From assembly GCF_001650915.1 (NCBI RefSeq), contig NZ_LXYO01000012.1, positions 124,001-188,000 on the forward strand: 64,000 bases of DNA, given 5' to 3'. Each line of letters starts with the position of its first letter. The first letter of the stretch is position 1. The position numbers and the translations under genes are program-made. This stretch comes from Marinobacter sp. EhC06. Its GTDB lineage: Bacteria; Pseudomonadota; Gammaproteobacteria; Pseudomonadales; Oleiphilaceae. The notes below the pieces were generated by a model. It saw nothing but the letters and a program-made list of their open reading frames with translations, was not told where the DNA came from and made no database searches. Below are positions 9,643 to 21,206 of the stretch, in pieces.

Positions 9643-10413
9643 ATGCAGGTATCGATCAAGACTCCGGAAGAAATCGAAAAGATGCGCGTCGCTGGCCGTT
9701 TGGCGGCCGAAGTGCTCGAGATGATTGGCGACTACGTCAAACCGGGCGTTTCCACCGAAGAACTCGACCGAATTTGCCACGACTACATTGTTAACGAGCA
9801 GAAGTGCATTCCGGCGCCGCTCAATTACAAAGGTTTTCCGAAGTCGATCTGCACCTCGGTCAACCACGTTATCTGTCATGGAATACCGTCTGAGAAGAAA
9901 ATATTGAAGGATGGGGACATCCTTAATATTGATGTCACCGTAATAAAGGATGGCTACCACGGCGATACCAGCAAGATGTGGATCGTCGGCAAACCGAAAC
10001 CAGGTACAGAGCGACTGATTCAGATCACTCAGGAGTGCCTCTATAAGGGTATCGAACTGGTGAAGCCGGGGACCCGCCTTGGCGATATTGGCCACGTCAT
10101 TCAGCAGCATGCCGAGAAACACCGTTATTCCGTGGTTCGTGACTATTGTGGCCATGGCATCGGCGCGGTGTTTCACGAAGAGCCACAGGTGATGCATTAC
10201 GGCAAACCCGGCACTGGTCTGGAGCTACAGGAAGGCATGACCTTTACCATTGAGCCGATGATCAACCAGGGCAAGTACCAGACCAAACTTCTGCCAGATG
10301 GCTGGACAGTGGTTACCAAGGACCACAAGCTCTCTGCACAATGGGAGCACACCATCCTTGTGACTGCGGACGGCCATGAGGTTCTGACCAAGCGAAAGGA
10401 AGAGTCCTTCTAA
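9643..10413 (+). CDS. map: Methionine aminopeptidase, type I
   Basis: Removes the initiator Met from new proteins; dimetal enzyme of the pita-bread fold. It is 256 residues from ATG 9643 with an upstream GGGAAG. The metal ligands of the family are visible: the Asp pair in DVTVIKDGYHGDTSK, His in GHGIGAVFHEEP, Glu in FTIEPMI and Glu in QWEHTI. It is divergent from rpsB, the usual arrangement, and runs directly into glnD with no spacer. Confidence 0.97.
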   Translation: MQVSIKTPEEIEKMRVAGRLAAEVLEMIGDYVKPGVSTEELDRICHDYIVNEQKCIPAPLNYKGFPKSICTSVNHVICHGIPSEKKILKDGDILNIDVTVIKDGYHGDTSKMWIVGKPKPGTERLIQITQECLYKGIELVKPGTRLGDIGHVIQQHAEKHRYSVVRDYCGHGIGAVFHEEPQVMHYGKPGTGLELQEGMTFTIEPMINQGKYQTKLLPDGWTVVTKDHKLSAQWEHTILVTADGHEVLTKRKEESF

Positions 10414-13059
10414 GTGGACCAAAGCGAGCTGGAATCCCGCATCAGTAACGACCCCTCTCCGGTCAGGGCGGCCCGGGAGCTGTTAAAGGGGAGGTATGAC
10501 GCCGATGCCGAGGCCTTCCGACAGGGCGCCGATGTTCGCGCCCTTGTTCATTCCCGGGCCGACACCGTCGATACCGTTCTCAGACTTATCTGGAACCGTT
10601 ACCCGTTTGCCGACTCACCGGACATTGCCCTGATAGCCGTTGGCGGCTACGGGCGCGGTGAGCTTCACCCCCACTCCGACATTGACCTGCTCATCCTTAC
10701 ACGCAATGGCATTGAAGACAGCTGGCACGAAGACCTGGGCGCCTTCGTTACCCTCCTGTGGGATCTAAGACTGGATATCGGTCATAGCGTTCGCAGTATT
10801 GAAGAGAGCAAAGCGGCGGCCCGTGAAGACATCACCATACTGACCAACCTGCTGGAAACCCGCACCATTGCAGGCCCGGATGAACTGCGTTCGGAACTGA
10901 GCGAGCAGGTCTACTCCGACAATGTCAGCACCGATCGCGACTACTTTATTGCCAAACGCGAAGAGCAGCAGCAACGGCACCAGAAATACGGCGATACCGA
11001 ATATAACCTTGAGCCCAACGTCAAAGGGTCGCCGGGCGCCCTCCGCGACATACAGACCATTGGCTGGATTACCAAGCGGCATTTCGGACTCCAGAACATT
11101 GCGGACCTGACCCGATTCAGCATTCTTACCGAGGAAGAACACCAGATTCTTTTCCAGGGTGAAACCTTCCTGTGGCAGCTGCGCTATGGCTTACAACTGC
11201 TGGCCGACCGGAATGAAAACCGCCTGCTGTTTGACCACCAGCGAGCCCTGGCCCAGATGCTCGGCTACAAGGACGAAGGTAAGCGACTCGGCGTTGAACT
11301 GATGATGCAGTCCTACTACCGGACAGTACTGGCACTCGCCGAGCTGGCCGATGTGATTCTGCAATATTATGACGAGGCCATTCTCGGCAGCGCGTCGGAA
11401 GACGCCATCCAGCCAATAAACAAACGCTTCCAGATTCGCAACTATTATATCGAAGCGGTTAACAATCAGGTGTTTGCCTACGCGCCGTACGCCATTATGG
11501 AAATCTTTGTGCTGATGGCCCAGCACCCGGAGATCAAGGGCATACGGGCCACCACGATCCGGTCTCTACGGGCACACCGGCACCTGATTGACGATGCGTT
11601 CCGGTCCGACCTGGCCGTGACCACACTGTTCATGGAGCTGCTCAGAACGCCCCATGCGCTGGATCAGACGCTGTCTGCCATGAAAAAGTACAATGTGCTG
11701 GGCCGCTACCTTCCGGAATTCGGCCAGATAATTGGCCAGATGCAGCACGATCTTTTCCACATCTATACCGTGGATGCCCACACCATGCGGGTCATCCGCA
11801 ACATGGTAAGACTCAGCGGCGCCGACGCCCGAACTGAATACCCCCTCGCCTCACGCTTGATCCATCGGCTACCAAAACTGGAAACCCTCTATATTGCTGG
11901 CATATACCACGATGTCGCCAAAGGCCGGGGCGGTGACCATTCGGAACTGGGCGCCATAGACGCCGAGGCTTTCTGCCAAAGGCACCATCTGAGTGAGCGG
12001 GACACCCAACTGATTTCATGGCTCGTGGAAAACCATCTGCTGATGTCCATGACTGCGCAGCGCAAAGACATTTCCGACCCGGACATCATTCATGCATTTG
12101 CCAGGGCGGTACCGAGCCAGGCGCATCTCGACTACCTCTACGTGCTGACCGTGTGCGACATCAGTGCCACCAACCCCAAACTCTGGAACACCTGGCGCGC
12201 CTCGCTGTTGCGCCAACTGTACATTGAAGCCAAACGGGCCCTGCGCCGGGGCACGGAAACCCCCATCGACCGGCAGGAATGGGTTCGCGCTACCCAGTCG
12301 GAAGCGCGGGAGATCCTGCACGCCCAGAACATGACCGATGAACAGATCGACGCCATCTGGGACACCGTAGACGAGGATTATTTCCTCCAGGACTCTACCG
12401 TTGATATCGCCTGGCAGACCGCTGCCATTATCCGCCATGGCGACAACCCCGACCCACTGGTGCTTATTCGCGACACCCGGGGCGGCCCCACGGACGGCTA
12501 CTCCCAGATCATTATCTACATGAAGGACCGGGTGGCGCTGTTTGCTGCAACCACCGCCGTCCTCGAGCAACTGAACCTGAACATCGTGGACGCCCGGATC
12601 AGCTCCAGCGAAGGCCCCTACTCCATCAGTTCGTACGTGGTTCTGGATGAAAAGGGCCAGCCACTGGGCATCGACCCCGCGCGCAAGGAACGAGTGCGTT
12701 TACGCCTGATCGAAGAGCTGGATGATCCGGAGGACTACCCGGACATCATCCACCGGCGCACACCACGGCAACTGAAGCATTTCGCCTTCCCGACGGAAGT
12801 GACTTTCTCTAATGACACCATCAATCAGCGCACTGTGATGGAAGTGATCACACCCGACCGTCCCGGCCTGCTGGCGCGAGTCGGCCAGGTATTGCTGGAG
12901 CATCGGGTACGCCTGAGCAACGCCAAGATTGCTACCCTGGGCGAACGCGTAGAGGACGTTTTCTTTGTGACCGACGAGCACGGCGAAGCCATCCGGGACC
13001 CGGCCGTGTGCCAGGCCCTGCAGCACGATCTCTGTAAAATGCTGGACGACATTCAATGA
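10414..13059 (+). CDS. glnD: Bifunctional uridylyltransferase/uridylyl-removing enzyme GlnD
   Basis: Nitrogen sensor that uridylylates PII proteins when glutamine is low and removes UMP when it is high. It is 881 residues starting at GTG 10414, immediately after the map stop, with GAAAGGAAG upstream. The nucleotidyltransferase motif GGYGRGELHPHSDIDLLIL is at about residues 77-95. The HD phosphohydrolase motif GIYHDVAKGRGGDHSELG is near 493-510. Two C-terminal ACT domains (around 700-780 and 808-881, the latter with TPDRPGLLARVGQVL) sense glutamine. Length and domain order are normal. The ATG of dapC overlaps its stop codon. Confidence 0.97.
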   Translation: MDQSELESRISNDPSPVRAARELLKGRYDADAEAFRQGADVRALVHSRADTVDTVLRLIWNRYPFADSPDIALIAVGGYGRGELHPHSDIDLLILTRNGIEDSWHEDLGAFVTLLWDLRLDIGHSVRSIEESKAAAREDITILTNLLETRTIAGPDELRSELSEQVYSDNVSTDRDYFIAKREEQQQRHQKYGDTEYNLEPNVKGSPGALRDIQTIGWITKRHFGLQNIADLTRFSILTEEEHQILFQGETFLWQLRYGLQLLADRNENRLLFDHQRALAQMLGYKDEGKRLGVELMMQSYYRTVLALAELADVILQYYDEAILGSASEDAIQPINKRFQIRNYYIEAVNNQVFAYAPYAIMEIFVLMAQHPEIKGIRATTIRSLRAHRHLIDDAFRSDLAVTTLFMELLRTPHALDQTLSAMKKYNVLGRYLPEFGQIIGQMQHDLFHIYTVDAHTMRVIRNMVRLSGADARTEYPLASRLIHRLPKLETLYIAGIYHDVAKGRGGDHSELGAIDAEAFCQRHHLSERDTQLISWLVENHLLMSMTAQRKDISDPDIIHAFARAVPSQAHLDYLYVLTVCDISATNPKLWNTWRASLLRQLYIEAKRALRRGTETPIDRQEWVRATQSEAREILHAQNMTDEQIDAIWDTVDEDYFLQDSTVDIAWQTAAIIRHGDNPDPLVLIRDTRGGPTDGYSQIIIYMKDRVALFAATTAVLEQLNLNIVDARISSSEGPYSISSYVVLDEKGQPLGIDPARKERVRLRLIEELDDPEDYPDIIHRRTPRQLKHFAFPTEVTFSNDTINQRTVMEVITPDRPGLLARVGQVLLEHRVRLSNAKIATLGERVEDVFFVTDEHGEAIRDPAVCQALQHDLCKMLDDIQ

Positions 13060-14258
13060 ATCCAAATCTGGACAGACTCCACCCCTACCCGTTTGAAAAG
13101 CTCGCCAAACTGAAGGCCGGCATTAGCGTGCCAGATCACCTCCGGCCGATTTCTCTCGGGATTGGGGAGCCAAAGCACCCCTCGCCGGAATTCGTCAAAC
13201 AGGTCATTGCGAACAATCTGGACAAGCTTGCCAATTACCCGACGACCCGAGGCACGGACGAACTGCGCGAAACCATCAGCCAGTGGGCGACGCGCCGATT
13301 CAACCTGACACCTGGCAGCCTCAGCCCGGCCAGCAATATCGTGCCGGTGAACGGCACACGCGAAGCGATCTTCTCCCTGGTCCAGGCGGTGGTGGATTCC
13401 AGCAAGCCTGCCACAGTGGTCAGCCCCAACCCGTTTTACCAGGTTTATGAAGGTGCCGCCTTCCTGGCCGGCGCCACCCCGGTATACCTTCCCTGCGACG
13501 GCTCCAATGGCTTTATTCCCGATTTTGATTCGGTGCCAGAATCCATCTGGCAGGAGTGTCAGGTACTGTTCCTTTGCTCACCAGGCAACCCCAGTGGTGC
13601 GGTGATCCCCCGGGAAACGCTGGCCAGGGTGATTGCTCTCGCCGACAAATACGACTTTGTTGTTGCCTCTGACGAATGCTATTCCGAGCTGTATCCGGAC
13701 GAGAGCAATCCGCCGGAAGGCTTGCTGCAAACATGCGCTGCCATTGGCCGTGATGACTACGCCCGCTGCGTGGTGTTTCACAGCCTGTCCAAACGCAGCA
13801 ACCTGCCCGGATTGCGATCTGGCTTTGTCGCCGGCGATGCCAGAATTCTGGAAGGCTACCTCAAGTACCGCACCTACCACGGCTGCGCCATGCCCATCCA
13901 CAACCAGCTAGCCAGCATTGCCGCCTGGAATGATGAAGACCATGTGCGCGAAAACCGCGCCGCTTACCGGGCCAAGTTTGAGGCCGTCGTGCCCATACTG
14001 CGGGAAGTGATGAACGTCGACTTTCCCGATGCCGGCTTCTACCTCTGGCCGGAAACCCCGATGGACGACGAGACCTTCGCCCGGGAACTTTCCGCCCAAC
14101 AGAACGTTCACGTTCTGCCCGGCCGCTACCTCTCCCGCACCGTGAATGGCCACAACCCTGGGGAAAACCGGGTCCGCATGGCGCTGGTAGCGCCACTGGA
14201 AGAGTGCGTTGAGGCGGCAAACCGCATTGTTGAATTTGTTAAGGCGAATCAGGCATGA
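13056..14258 (+). CDS. dapC: Succinyldiaminopimelate transaminase
   Basis: PLP-dependent class I/II aminotransferase converting N-succinyl-2-amino-6-ketopimelate to N-succinyl-LL-diaminopimelate, in the lysine and peptidoglycan pathway. It is 400 residues. The PLP lysine is in SLSKRSNLPGLRSGF, about residue 246, and the start MNPNLDRLHPYPFEKL is typical of proteobacterial DapC. Its ATG overlaps the glnD stop (ATGA), and its own stop overlaps the next start, so translation is coupled. Presence of dapD and dapE just downstream supports DapC over other transaminases. Confidence 0.93.
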   Translation: MNPNLDRLHPYPFEKLAKLKAGISVPDHLRPISLGIGEPKHPSPEFVKQVIANNLDKLANYPTTRGTDELRETISQWATRRFNLTPGSLSPASNIVPVNGTREAIFSLVQAVVDSSKPATVVSPNPFYQVYEGAAFLAGATPVYLPCDGSNGFIPDFDSVPESIWQECQVLFLCSPGNPSGAVIPRETLARVIALADKYDFVVASDECYSELYPDESNPPEGLLQTCAAIGRDDYARCVVFHSLSKRSNLPGLRSGFVAGDARILEGYLKYRTYHGCAMPIHNQLASIAAWNDEDHVRENRAAYRAKFEAVVPILREVMNVDFPDAGFYLWPETPMDDETFARELSAQQNVHVLPGRYLSRTVNGHNPGENRVRMALVAPLEECVEAANRIVEFVKANQA

Positions 14259-14596
14259 AACTGTACGGCATAAAAAACTGCGACACGGTGAAAAAAGCCC
14301 GGAAGTGGCTGGATGAAAACGGTGTCGATTACCAGTTTCACGATTTCAAGAAGGACGGTCTCGACGACCCGCTGCTGTCACGCTGGGAAAAAGCGTTAGG
14401 CTGGGAAGCCCTCGTCAACCGCCGTGGCACCACCTGGCGCAAACTTCCCGAAGAGGTTCGTGATACCATTAGCGCCCAGAGCGCCCATTCAATCATGCTG
14501 GAAAATCCATCCATCATTAAGCGCCCTGTCGTAGAACGCGGCGATGAAGTGCGCGTGGGTTTCAATGCAGCCGAATGGGCCGCGTGGCTGACCTGA
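14255..14596 (+). CDS. ArsC/Spx-family protein (YffB-like reductase)
   Basis: Small thioredoxin-fold protein of 113 residues. It has the single N-terminal cysteine Cys9 in the motif KNCDTVKKARKW, and a C-terminal region IKRPVVERGDEVRVGF typical of the ArsC/Spx family. YffB-type members bind glutathione, and their reaction is unclear; they are not proven arsenate reductases. It overlaps dapC by four bases and precedes dapD, a conserved position in Pseudomonas-like genomes, although the metabolic reason is unknown. Family assignment is sure, function is not. Confidence 0.9.
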   Translation: MKLYGIKNCDTVKKARKWLDENGVDYQFHDFKKDGLDDPLLSRWEKALGWEALVNRRGTTWRKLPEEVRDTISAQSAHSIMLENPSIIKRPVVERGDEVRVGFNAAEWAAWLT

Positions 14597-14658
14597 ATCT
14601 CAGGTAAACCAGACTCAAACTTTAACTCCGGGGTCCGAAAGCGCGTGCTTTTGACCCC
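14591..14658 (+). promoter_or_regulatory. Two hairpins between the ArsC-like gene and dapD
   Basis: ACCTGA-ATC-TCAGGT (14591-14605) spans the upstream stop codon. A larger stem, GGGGTC at 14630-14635 with GACCCC at 14653-14658, has an inner AAAGC/GCTTT pairing. The second ends 26 bases before the dapD start. It has no T-run, so processing or attenuation is more likely than full termination. Inference from structure only. Confidence 0.35.
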
Positions 14659-14684
14659 ACATTCAAAACAGGAGCAACCATCAG

Positions 14685-16836
<2,152 letters not shown>

Positions 16837-16856
16837 AGGTCGAAAACGGAATCCCC

Positions 16857-16894
16857 AAAAAAGGGTCAGATGAAACCTTCATCTGACCCTTTTT
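16857..16894. terminator. Bidirectional terminator dapE / slyX
   Basis: Perfect stem AAAAGGGTCAGATGAA / TTCATCTGACCCTTTT with an ACC loop, A-run on the left and T-run on the right. It lies between the convergent dapE and slyX and can serve both. Confidence 0.9.
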
Positions 16895-16907
16895 CATTGC
16901 GCGATCG

Positions 16908-17126
16908 TCAGTAATGAGGAGGAGGTGTTTCGTCCTGCTCCGACTTGATATTGGACGGAGAAACATCCTTGAGCTGTTTGTGCAGCAGCCGTTTGGCCTC
17001 CCACAATTCCCGAATGTCCATTTCCTGCCTGGCCACCTGTTCGCTCAGGGTATTGATAACGTCGTCCTGAAAGGCCAGCCGCGTTTCCAGCTCGTCCAGT
17101 CGGGTTTCCAGATCGTTCTGGCTCAT
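16908..17126 (-). CDS. slyX: SlyX family protein
   Basis: Small coiled-coil protein of unknown function, 72 residues from ATG 17126. The heptad pattern runs over the whole N-terminal part (LETRLDELETRLAFQDDVI, then LSEQVARQEMDIRELW), and the tail ends in the family-typical PPPHY. An AGGGAG sequence lies upstream of the ATG; an open frame continues a further 17 codons upstream, but those residues do not resemble SlyX. It is convergent with dapE. Confidence 0.92.
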   Translation of the reverse strand: MSQNDLETRLDELETRLAFQDDVINTLSEQVARQEMDIRELWEAKRLLHKQLKDVSPSNIKSEQDETPPPHY

Positions 17127-17348
17127 TAGGTATTGGCACTCCCTGGGTGGATCTATAAAGAATGTGATTGATGACACTGCTTACCCCGTTGCTTGGTCAG
17201 CGCTCGGGATAATCTGGTATCATGCCGCTTTTGCCCGCCTGCGCTCCCGTTTTCCGGGGAACTGGCGGTTTTCACCGGCCGGATGTGCGATTTTACCCGA
17301 TATCCGGTTTTTATCGTTAGCGTTACAAGAATGGAGAAATTTCAGTCA

Positions 17349-17882
17349 ATGCGTAATCCATCCAAAGCGATCCTTTTTGCTCTCCTGATCGCCATCCCCG
17401 CGCCTTTGGTGCTTGCCCTGTTGCTGTCGTTTACACCAGAGCCACTTCGCCTGATCGCTGCAGGCCAACTTGTAGAGGCACTGGGTAGCACTCGTGGTAT
17501 CGCCGCGTACATCATCACGCTGATCGTTTTCGGCGTTGCGGGCTTCCTGGCCATTGCGTTATCCGTCAAGAAACCAGCCGAACAGCGCAGCACTTCCCGG
17601 CCGAACAATCGTGCCCCCAGCCAGAGCTATAACGACGACGATGATGATGGCTATGACGAAAGCAGCCCTGAGGGAGATGAGGAAGGCACCGTCAAATGGT
17701 TCAACGTCAAGAAAGGCTTTGGCTTTATTGTGCGCGACAGTGGCGACGAGGTTTTTGTGCACTTTCGCGCGATCCGCGGCCGCGGTCGTCGGGTTCTGCG
17801 CCAGGGTCAACTGGTTCGTTTTAATGTTGTTGAGGCAGACAAAGGTCTTCAGGCCGACAACGTGTCCATCCTGAGCGAGTAA
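17349..17882 (+). CDS. Membrane-anchored cold-shock-domain protein
   Basis: About 177 residues. Two hydrophobic helices occupy roughly residues 8-28 and 50-70, followed by a low-complexity Asn/Ser/Asp-rich linker (an acidic run DDDDD near 98-103). A C-terminal cold-shock domain follows, with [15 protein letters not shown] (RNP1) and EVFVHF (RNP2). The domain should bind single-stranded nucleic acid on the cytoplasmic side of the inner membrane. The start could also be ATG 17331 (six residues longer); a GGAGA precedes 17349. Such fusions occur in marine gammaproteobacteria but their role is not known to me. A terminator follows. Confidence 0.85.
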   Translation: MRNPSKAILFALLIAIPAPLVLALLLSFTPEPLRLIAAGQLVEALGSTRGIAAYIITLIVFGVAGFLAIALSVKKPAEQRSTSRPNNRAPSQSYNDDDDDGYDESSPEGDEEGTVKWFNVKKGFGFIVRDSGDEVFVHFRAIRGRGRRVLRQGQLVRFNVVEADKGLQADNVSILSE

Positions 17883-17897
17883 TCAGCCACTGAAAAC

Positions 17898-17925
17898 AAA
17901 GAGGCAGCCCTTGGGCTGCCTCTTT
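17898..17925. terminator. Bidirectional terminator
   Basis: AAAGAGGCAGCC / GGCTGCCTCTTT stem with a short CTTG loop between the convergent cold-shock-domain gene and the minus-strand gene ending at 17925; it overlaps the latter's stop codon. Confidence 0.85.
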
Positions 17926-18299
17926 CAGTTCCAGACGACCTGTTGCTCGCCCCGGTGGTCCAGGCGCCACCATTTTTCATCCTCTACCGGCTCGCCCTCT
18001 TTCCAGTCTCCCGGACTGCAGCGAATCTCGGTATCCATGGCGCGCCAGGCGCTGCGCGCGCAATCCAGATCACTGTTCCAGGGCACCCTGGGACCTTCAA
18101 TAACCAATGAGGTAAAACGCTTTCCGAAAGCTCCGGGATAAAGCGATATCCGCAGCCTTTCGCTCTTGTAGCGGGCCACGCCCTTGATTACTCTCGTTAC
18201 CTCAACGTCATCCAGTTCCAGTTCGTCCAGATGGTTCACTAGCCACCCCGAAACCGCACCTGGCTCCAGATCACGAATGTAAATTTCCAGATCCTGCAC
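17925..18299 (-). CDS. Conserved hypothetical protein, partner of Clp-N/AAA ATPase
   Basis: Unrecognised soluble protein of 124 residues. I chose GTG 18299, which has GGAG nine bases upstream and gives VQDLEIYIRDLEPGAVSGWL; the frame stays open further upstream, but those residues are arginine- and cysteine-rich and overlap the ATPase gene in another frame, so they look non-coding. It overlaps the ATPase end by 29 bases, implying coupling. No signal peptide, membrane segment or known motif is seen. The closing residues EKWWRLDHRGEQQVVWN are aromatic-rich. A partner role for the ATPase is inference from overlap. Confidence 0.75.
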   Translation of the reverse strand: MQDLEIYIRDLEPGAVSGWLVNHLDELELDDVEVTRVIKGVARYKSERLRISLYPGAFGKRFTSLVIEGPRVPWNSDLDCARSAWRAMDTEIRCSPGDWKEGEPVEDEKWWRLDHRGEQQVVWN

Positions 18300-19695
18300 C
18301 CGCTGAATCTCCGTCCTGCTGATTACAATGAAGCACATAGTGAACCGGCCCGGGCCGCGCTGCAACCCAGCGCTCCAGTTCCTGCCGCAAATCTTCAGCA
18401 CACAACCGACGCAACGTGCCTGCAGCCTTACGCTCATGCCAGGCCACTTCTGCTGCAACCCGATGGAGCTGGATTTCGCCAAGCGACGCCTCGATATCAT
18501 CGAGCGGCTCCTGCCGCGCCAGCGCCACCAGGGACTGACGCCTCAAGGTGTCGGCCTGCCCTGCCAGGGCCACCGCCTCGGCCGGCCCTCTTCGCGCAAA
18601 GAGATTAAGCCTCGCAGCAGCCCGTTCCAGCCATTGAAGCATTCCTCCTGGCGTGCTCACGCAACGACTTTGGCGAGAGGCGGCAAACCGGATCGCAGAG
18701 CGGGAAATCTGGACATTCCATTGCTTCTCGATAGCCGCCTGATGCGCGGTTAAAATGGCCCGGCGCTGAACCACGCTTGAAACCGGCATATCAAAGATGT
18801 CCAGGGTTCGGCCAAGACGATGCTGAATTGAGGCGGCTGCACGGCTTTTAATGGGCTCATCAGGACCCAGCAGAAGAATTGGACCAGCCCATTGCAGTAC
18901 GAGCGCTGACGCCAGCCCATCCGGAAGATCCATCAGCTCAATCAGGTCCGCAGGCGAGATATTGTCCAGTACCAGTACCGGCCAGCGAGGCCCGTCCTCG
19001 CTCGGACCGCCCTCAGATGAGAGCTCCGGAAGAACCGGAAGATCACTGGCCATGATCTCCGTTTCCCTCCTGAGATCCAACTCGACGTAATCCTGCTCCA
19101 GTGCTGGAAGCAGCGATTGCAGCCAGGCGGTCTTGCCCGCTCCACGCTCGCCACGCACCCAGATCATGGCTGACGGAGACGCCGCCAGACTGATTGCGAC
19201 ATCCTCAGCCAGCTCAACCCATGGGGAATCAGTCACTACCACGGGCGCTCTCTGGAAGTTATCAATCGGCGCCGGATCCCGCTCCTCGGAAGGATCGGGC
19301 CAGCGTGGGACCAACTCAAAAACCGCCACATAGGCCTTTTCCTGCAGCCGCTCCGCGTGGCGAACCAGTGCCTCCAGCAGTTGCGACCATCCAAGCCATG
19401 GCGAATCGCCGGTTTCCCGGGCCGCCGCGAACCAATAAATCAGTTGGGAAGACAATTGCCCTTCGCCACCAACTTCCGTCACGATCGGTTGTTCGCATTG
19501 AATGGTGCGGGTAAGTTCATCCATATCCACGCCGCAGCCGCGCAGAAAGCGGGCTATAGCAGGCGCGGAGTCCAGCAGGGCAAGCAGGTAGTCTTCAACG
19601 GTAATCACCGAGCCACCGCGGCGTTCAACACTTTCCCGGGCTCGTAATAATGCGGTCTGGCACTGGGGATCCAGGCATCCTTGCCAATCGTCCAT
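18271..19695 (-). CDS. Clp N-terminal-domain AAA family ATPase
   Basis: 474 residues from ATG 19695 (GGAGA eight bases upstream; a TTG one codon earlier is less likely). Residues about 1-130 carry a double Clp-N (Clp repeat) fold: CQTALLRARESVERRGG and VITVEDYLLALL, then the second repeat WSQLLEALVRHAERLQEKAY. One ATPase core follows with Walker A GERGAGKT at 182-189 and Walker B VLVLDNIS with Asp244. There is no second AAA ring and no ClpP-binding loop, so it is not a normal ClpA/ClpB/ClpV. The C-terminal 150 residues are helical and arginine-rich. It overlaps the small downstream gene. A substrate-handling role is only inferred from the Clp-N domain. Confidence 0.8.
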   Translation of the reverse strand: MDDWQGCLDPQCQTALLRARESVERRGGSVITVEDYLLALLDSAPAIARFLRGCGVDMDELTRTIQCEQPIVTEVGGEGQLSSQLIYWFAAARETGDSPWLGWSQLLEALVRHAERLQEKAYVAVFELVPRWPDPSEERDPAPIDNFQRAPVVVTDSPWVELAEDVAISLAASPSAMIWVRGERGAGKTAWLQSLLPALEQDYVELDLRRETEIMASDLPVLPELSSEGGPSEDGPRWPVLVLDNISPADLIELMDLPDGLASALVLQWAGPILLLGPDEPIKSRAAASIQHRLGRTLDIFDMPVSSVVQRRAILTAHQAAIEKQWNVQISRSAIRFAASRQSRCVSTPGGMLQWLERAAARLNLFARRGPAEAVALAGQADTLRRQSLVALARQEPLDDIEASLGEIQLHRVAAEVAWHERKAAGTLRRLCAEDLRQELERWVAARPGPVHYVLHCNQQDGDSAGAGSGNLHS

Positions 19696-19797
19696 CAAAC
19701 TTCTCCATGTTTTGAATGCATCATCCTGATGCGAAAGCTATGTTGCAGAGATCTATTGTATCACGCTCAAGCCCCTTGCGGCGGCCCGCCTGCGGGC

Positions 19798-20238
19798 TCA
19801 CCAGGTACCAGTGTTTTCCATGCTGGCCCAGGGTTCCTTCGGTGGCAGCGCCTCGCCTTTCTGCAGAAGCTCAATCGAGATGTTATCCGGCGTGCGAATA
19901 AAGGCCATATGGCCATCACGGGGCGGACGATTGATCGTTACCCCATTGGCTTTAAGGTGCTCACAAAGGGCATAAATATCATCCACCCGGTAGGCAAGAT
20001 GGCCGAAATTACGCCCGCCGGTATACTCTTCCGGATCCCAGTTGTAAGTGAGCTCGATCATCGGCGCCCGGTCTTCACGGGCACGGGCTTCGTCATCGGG
20101 CGCGGCCAGAAACACCAGGGTAAATCGCCCTTTGTCGCTACTCTTGCGACTGATCTCAACCATTCCCAGCAGATCGCAAAAGAAATGCAGTGTCTCATCC
20201 AGGTTGCTCACCCGGATCATGGTGTGAAGATATTGCAT
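19798..20238 (-). CDS. gloA: Lactoylglutathione lyase (glyoxalase I)
   Basis: Converts the methylglyoxal-glutathione hemithioacetal to S-lactoylglutathione. It is 146 residues from ATG 20238 with a duplicated VOC fold. The four metal ligands of E. coli-type GloA are in place: His5 in YLHTMIRV, Glu62 in IELTYNW, His80 in FGHLAY and Glu123 in SIELLQ. It is a single-gene unit; the 102 bases between it and the ATPase gene contain no evident terminator. Confidence 0.93.
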   Translation of the reverse strand: MQYLHTMIRVSNLDETLHFFCDLLGMVEISRKSSDKGRFTLVFLAAPDDEARAREDRAPMIELTYNWDPEEYTGGRNFGHLAYRVDDIYALCEHLKANGVTINRPPRDGHMAFIRTPDNISIELLQKGEALPPKEPWASMENTGTW

Positions 20239-20302
20239 GAAGCCTCCTTCAGAACTGTATTGATCATCGTGCCTTGCGGACAGTTTACGGTATTCTGGCC
20301 AT

Positions 20303-21199
20303 ATGGATTCAAAAACAACCCCCTACTCAACTCCAGAGCTGACCACGCCGGCGATCAGGCACCTTGCCTGGCTGTGCCGGGCGCCCCAACTGCTGCAGTC
20401 ACCACTGACGTTTGAGCCTGGGCGCTACTTTTCTGACGACGTTCCCGAAAAACTCAAGGCCTGGGACCAACATCCCGAAACAGCCCCGGCGCTGCTGACA
20501 GAGGCACCCCAGAAAAGGCTGGGGTTCTACTTCGAGCGACTTTACCGGGTATTGCTCGAAGACCTTCTGGGCTGGGATATTCTGATTCAAAACCAGCAAA
20601 TCCAGTCGAACGGCCGAACCATCGGAGAGATGGATTTCGTGGTGCACAACCGCTCTGAAGATCGAATAGAACACCACGAAATTGCTATCAAATACTACCT
20701 GGGGGTTCCGGAGCCTGGGGGAAAAGCTCTGTGGTACGGCCCGAACGCCCGGGACCGGCTGGACCTGAAAACCGATCGCCTGCTGCACCAGCAAAGCCAG
20801 CGGACCCAGCTGCCCGAGGCCCAAACATTGCTGGCAGACGCCGGAATCACCGGGCCAGTCACACCGCGCATCTTCATGCCCGGATACCTGTTCCATCCAG
20901 CCGCCGCAGACGTTAGCGTCCCCGAGTATGTACCAGCCAACCATCTGCGCGGACGGTGGCGCTATCTTTCCCAGGTAAGTCCGTCAGAGATTTCCGGCTG
21001 GGTGGTCCTGAACAAGCCCCACTGGATTGGCCCATGGCATCAGAGCGAGCCGCCCGAACCAGGGGTAATTGCCGCAGCGCTGAACACGATTGAGCACCAC
21101 AGCGTTCCGCTTCTTTTCGCAAAACTCGAACTGGACACCATCAACGGTTTCTGGCAGGAAACCGCCCGCTTATTTGTAGTGCCGGACAGCTGGCCATAG
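20303..21199 (+). CDS. DUF1853 family protein
   Basis: Predicted cytosolic protein of 298 residues from ATG 20303. The family pattern is visible in [16 protein letters not shown] (about residues 70-85), [13 protein letters not shown] (about 107-119), [14 protein letters not shown] and [17 protein letters not shown]. The conserved E-x-D-F, H-x-E-x-A-x-K spacing resembles a PD-(D/E)XK-like nuclease core, but this is my inference. It is a stand-alone gene divergent from gloA. Confidence 0.85.
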   Translation: MDSKTTPYSTPELTTPAIRHLAWLCRAPQLLQSPLTFEPGRYFSDDVPEKLKAWDQHPETAPALLTEAPQKRLGFYFERLYRVLLEDLLGWDILIQNQQIQSNGRTIGEMDFVVHNRSEDRIEHHEIAIKYYLGVPEPGGKALWYGPNARDRLDLKTDRLLHQQSQRTQLPEAQTLLADAGITGPVTPRIFMPGYLFHPAAADVSVPEYVPANHLRGRWRYLSQVSPSEISGWVVLNKPHWIGPWHQSEPPEPGVIAAALNTIEHHSVPLLFAKLELDTINGFWQETARLFVVPDSWP

Positions 21200-21206
21200 T
21201 TCTCGA

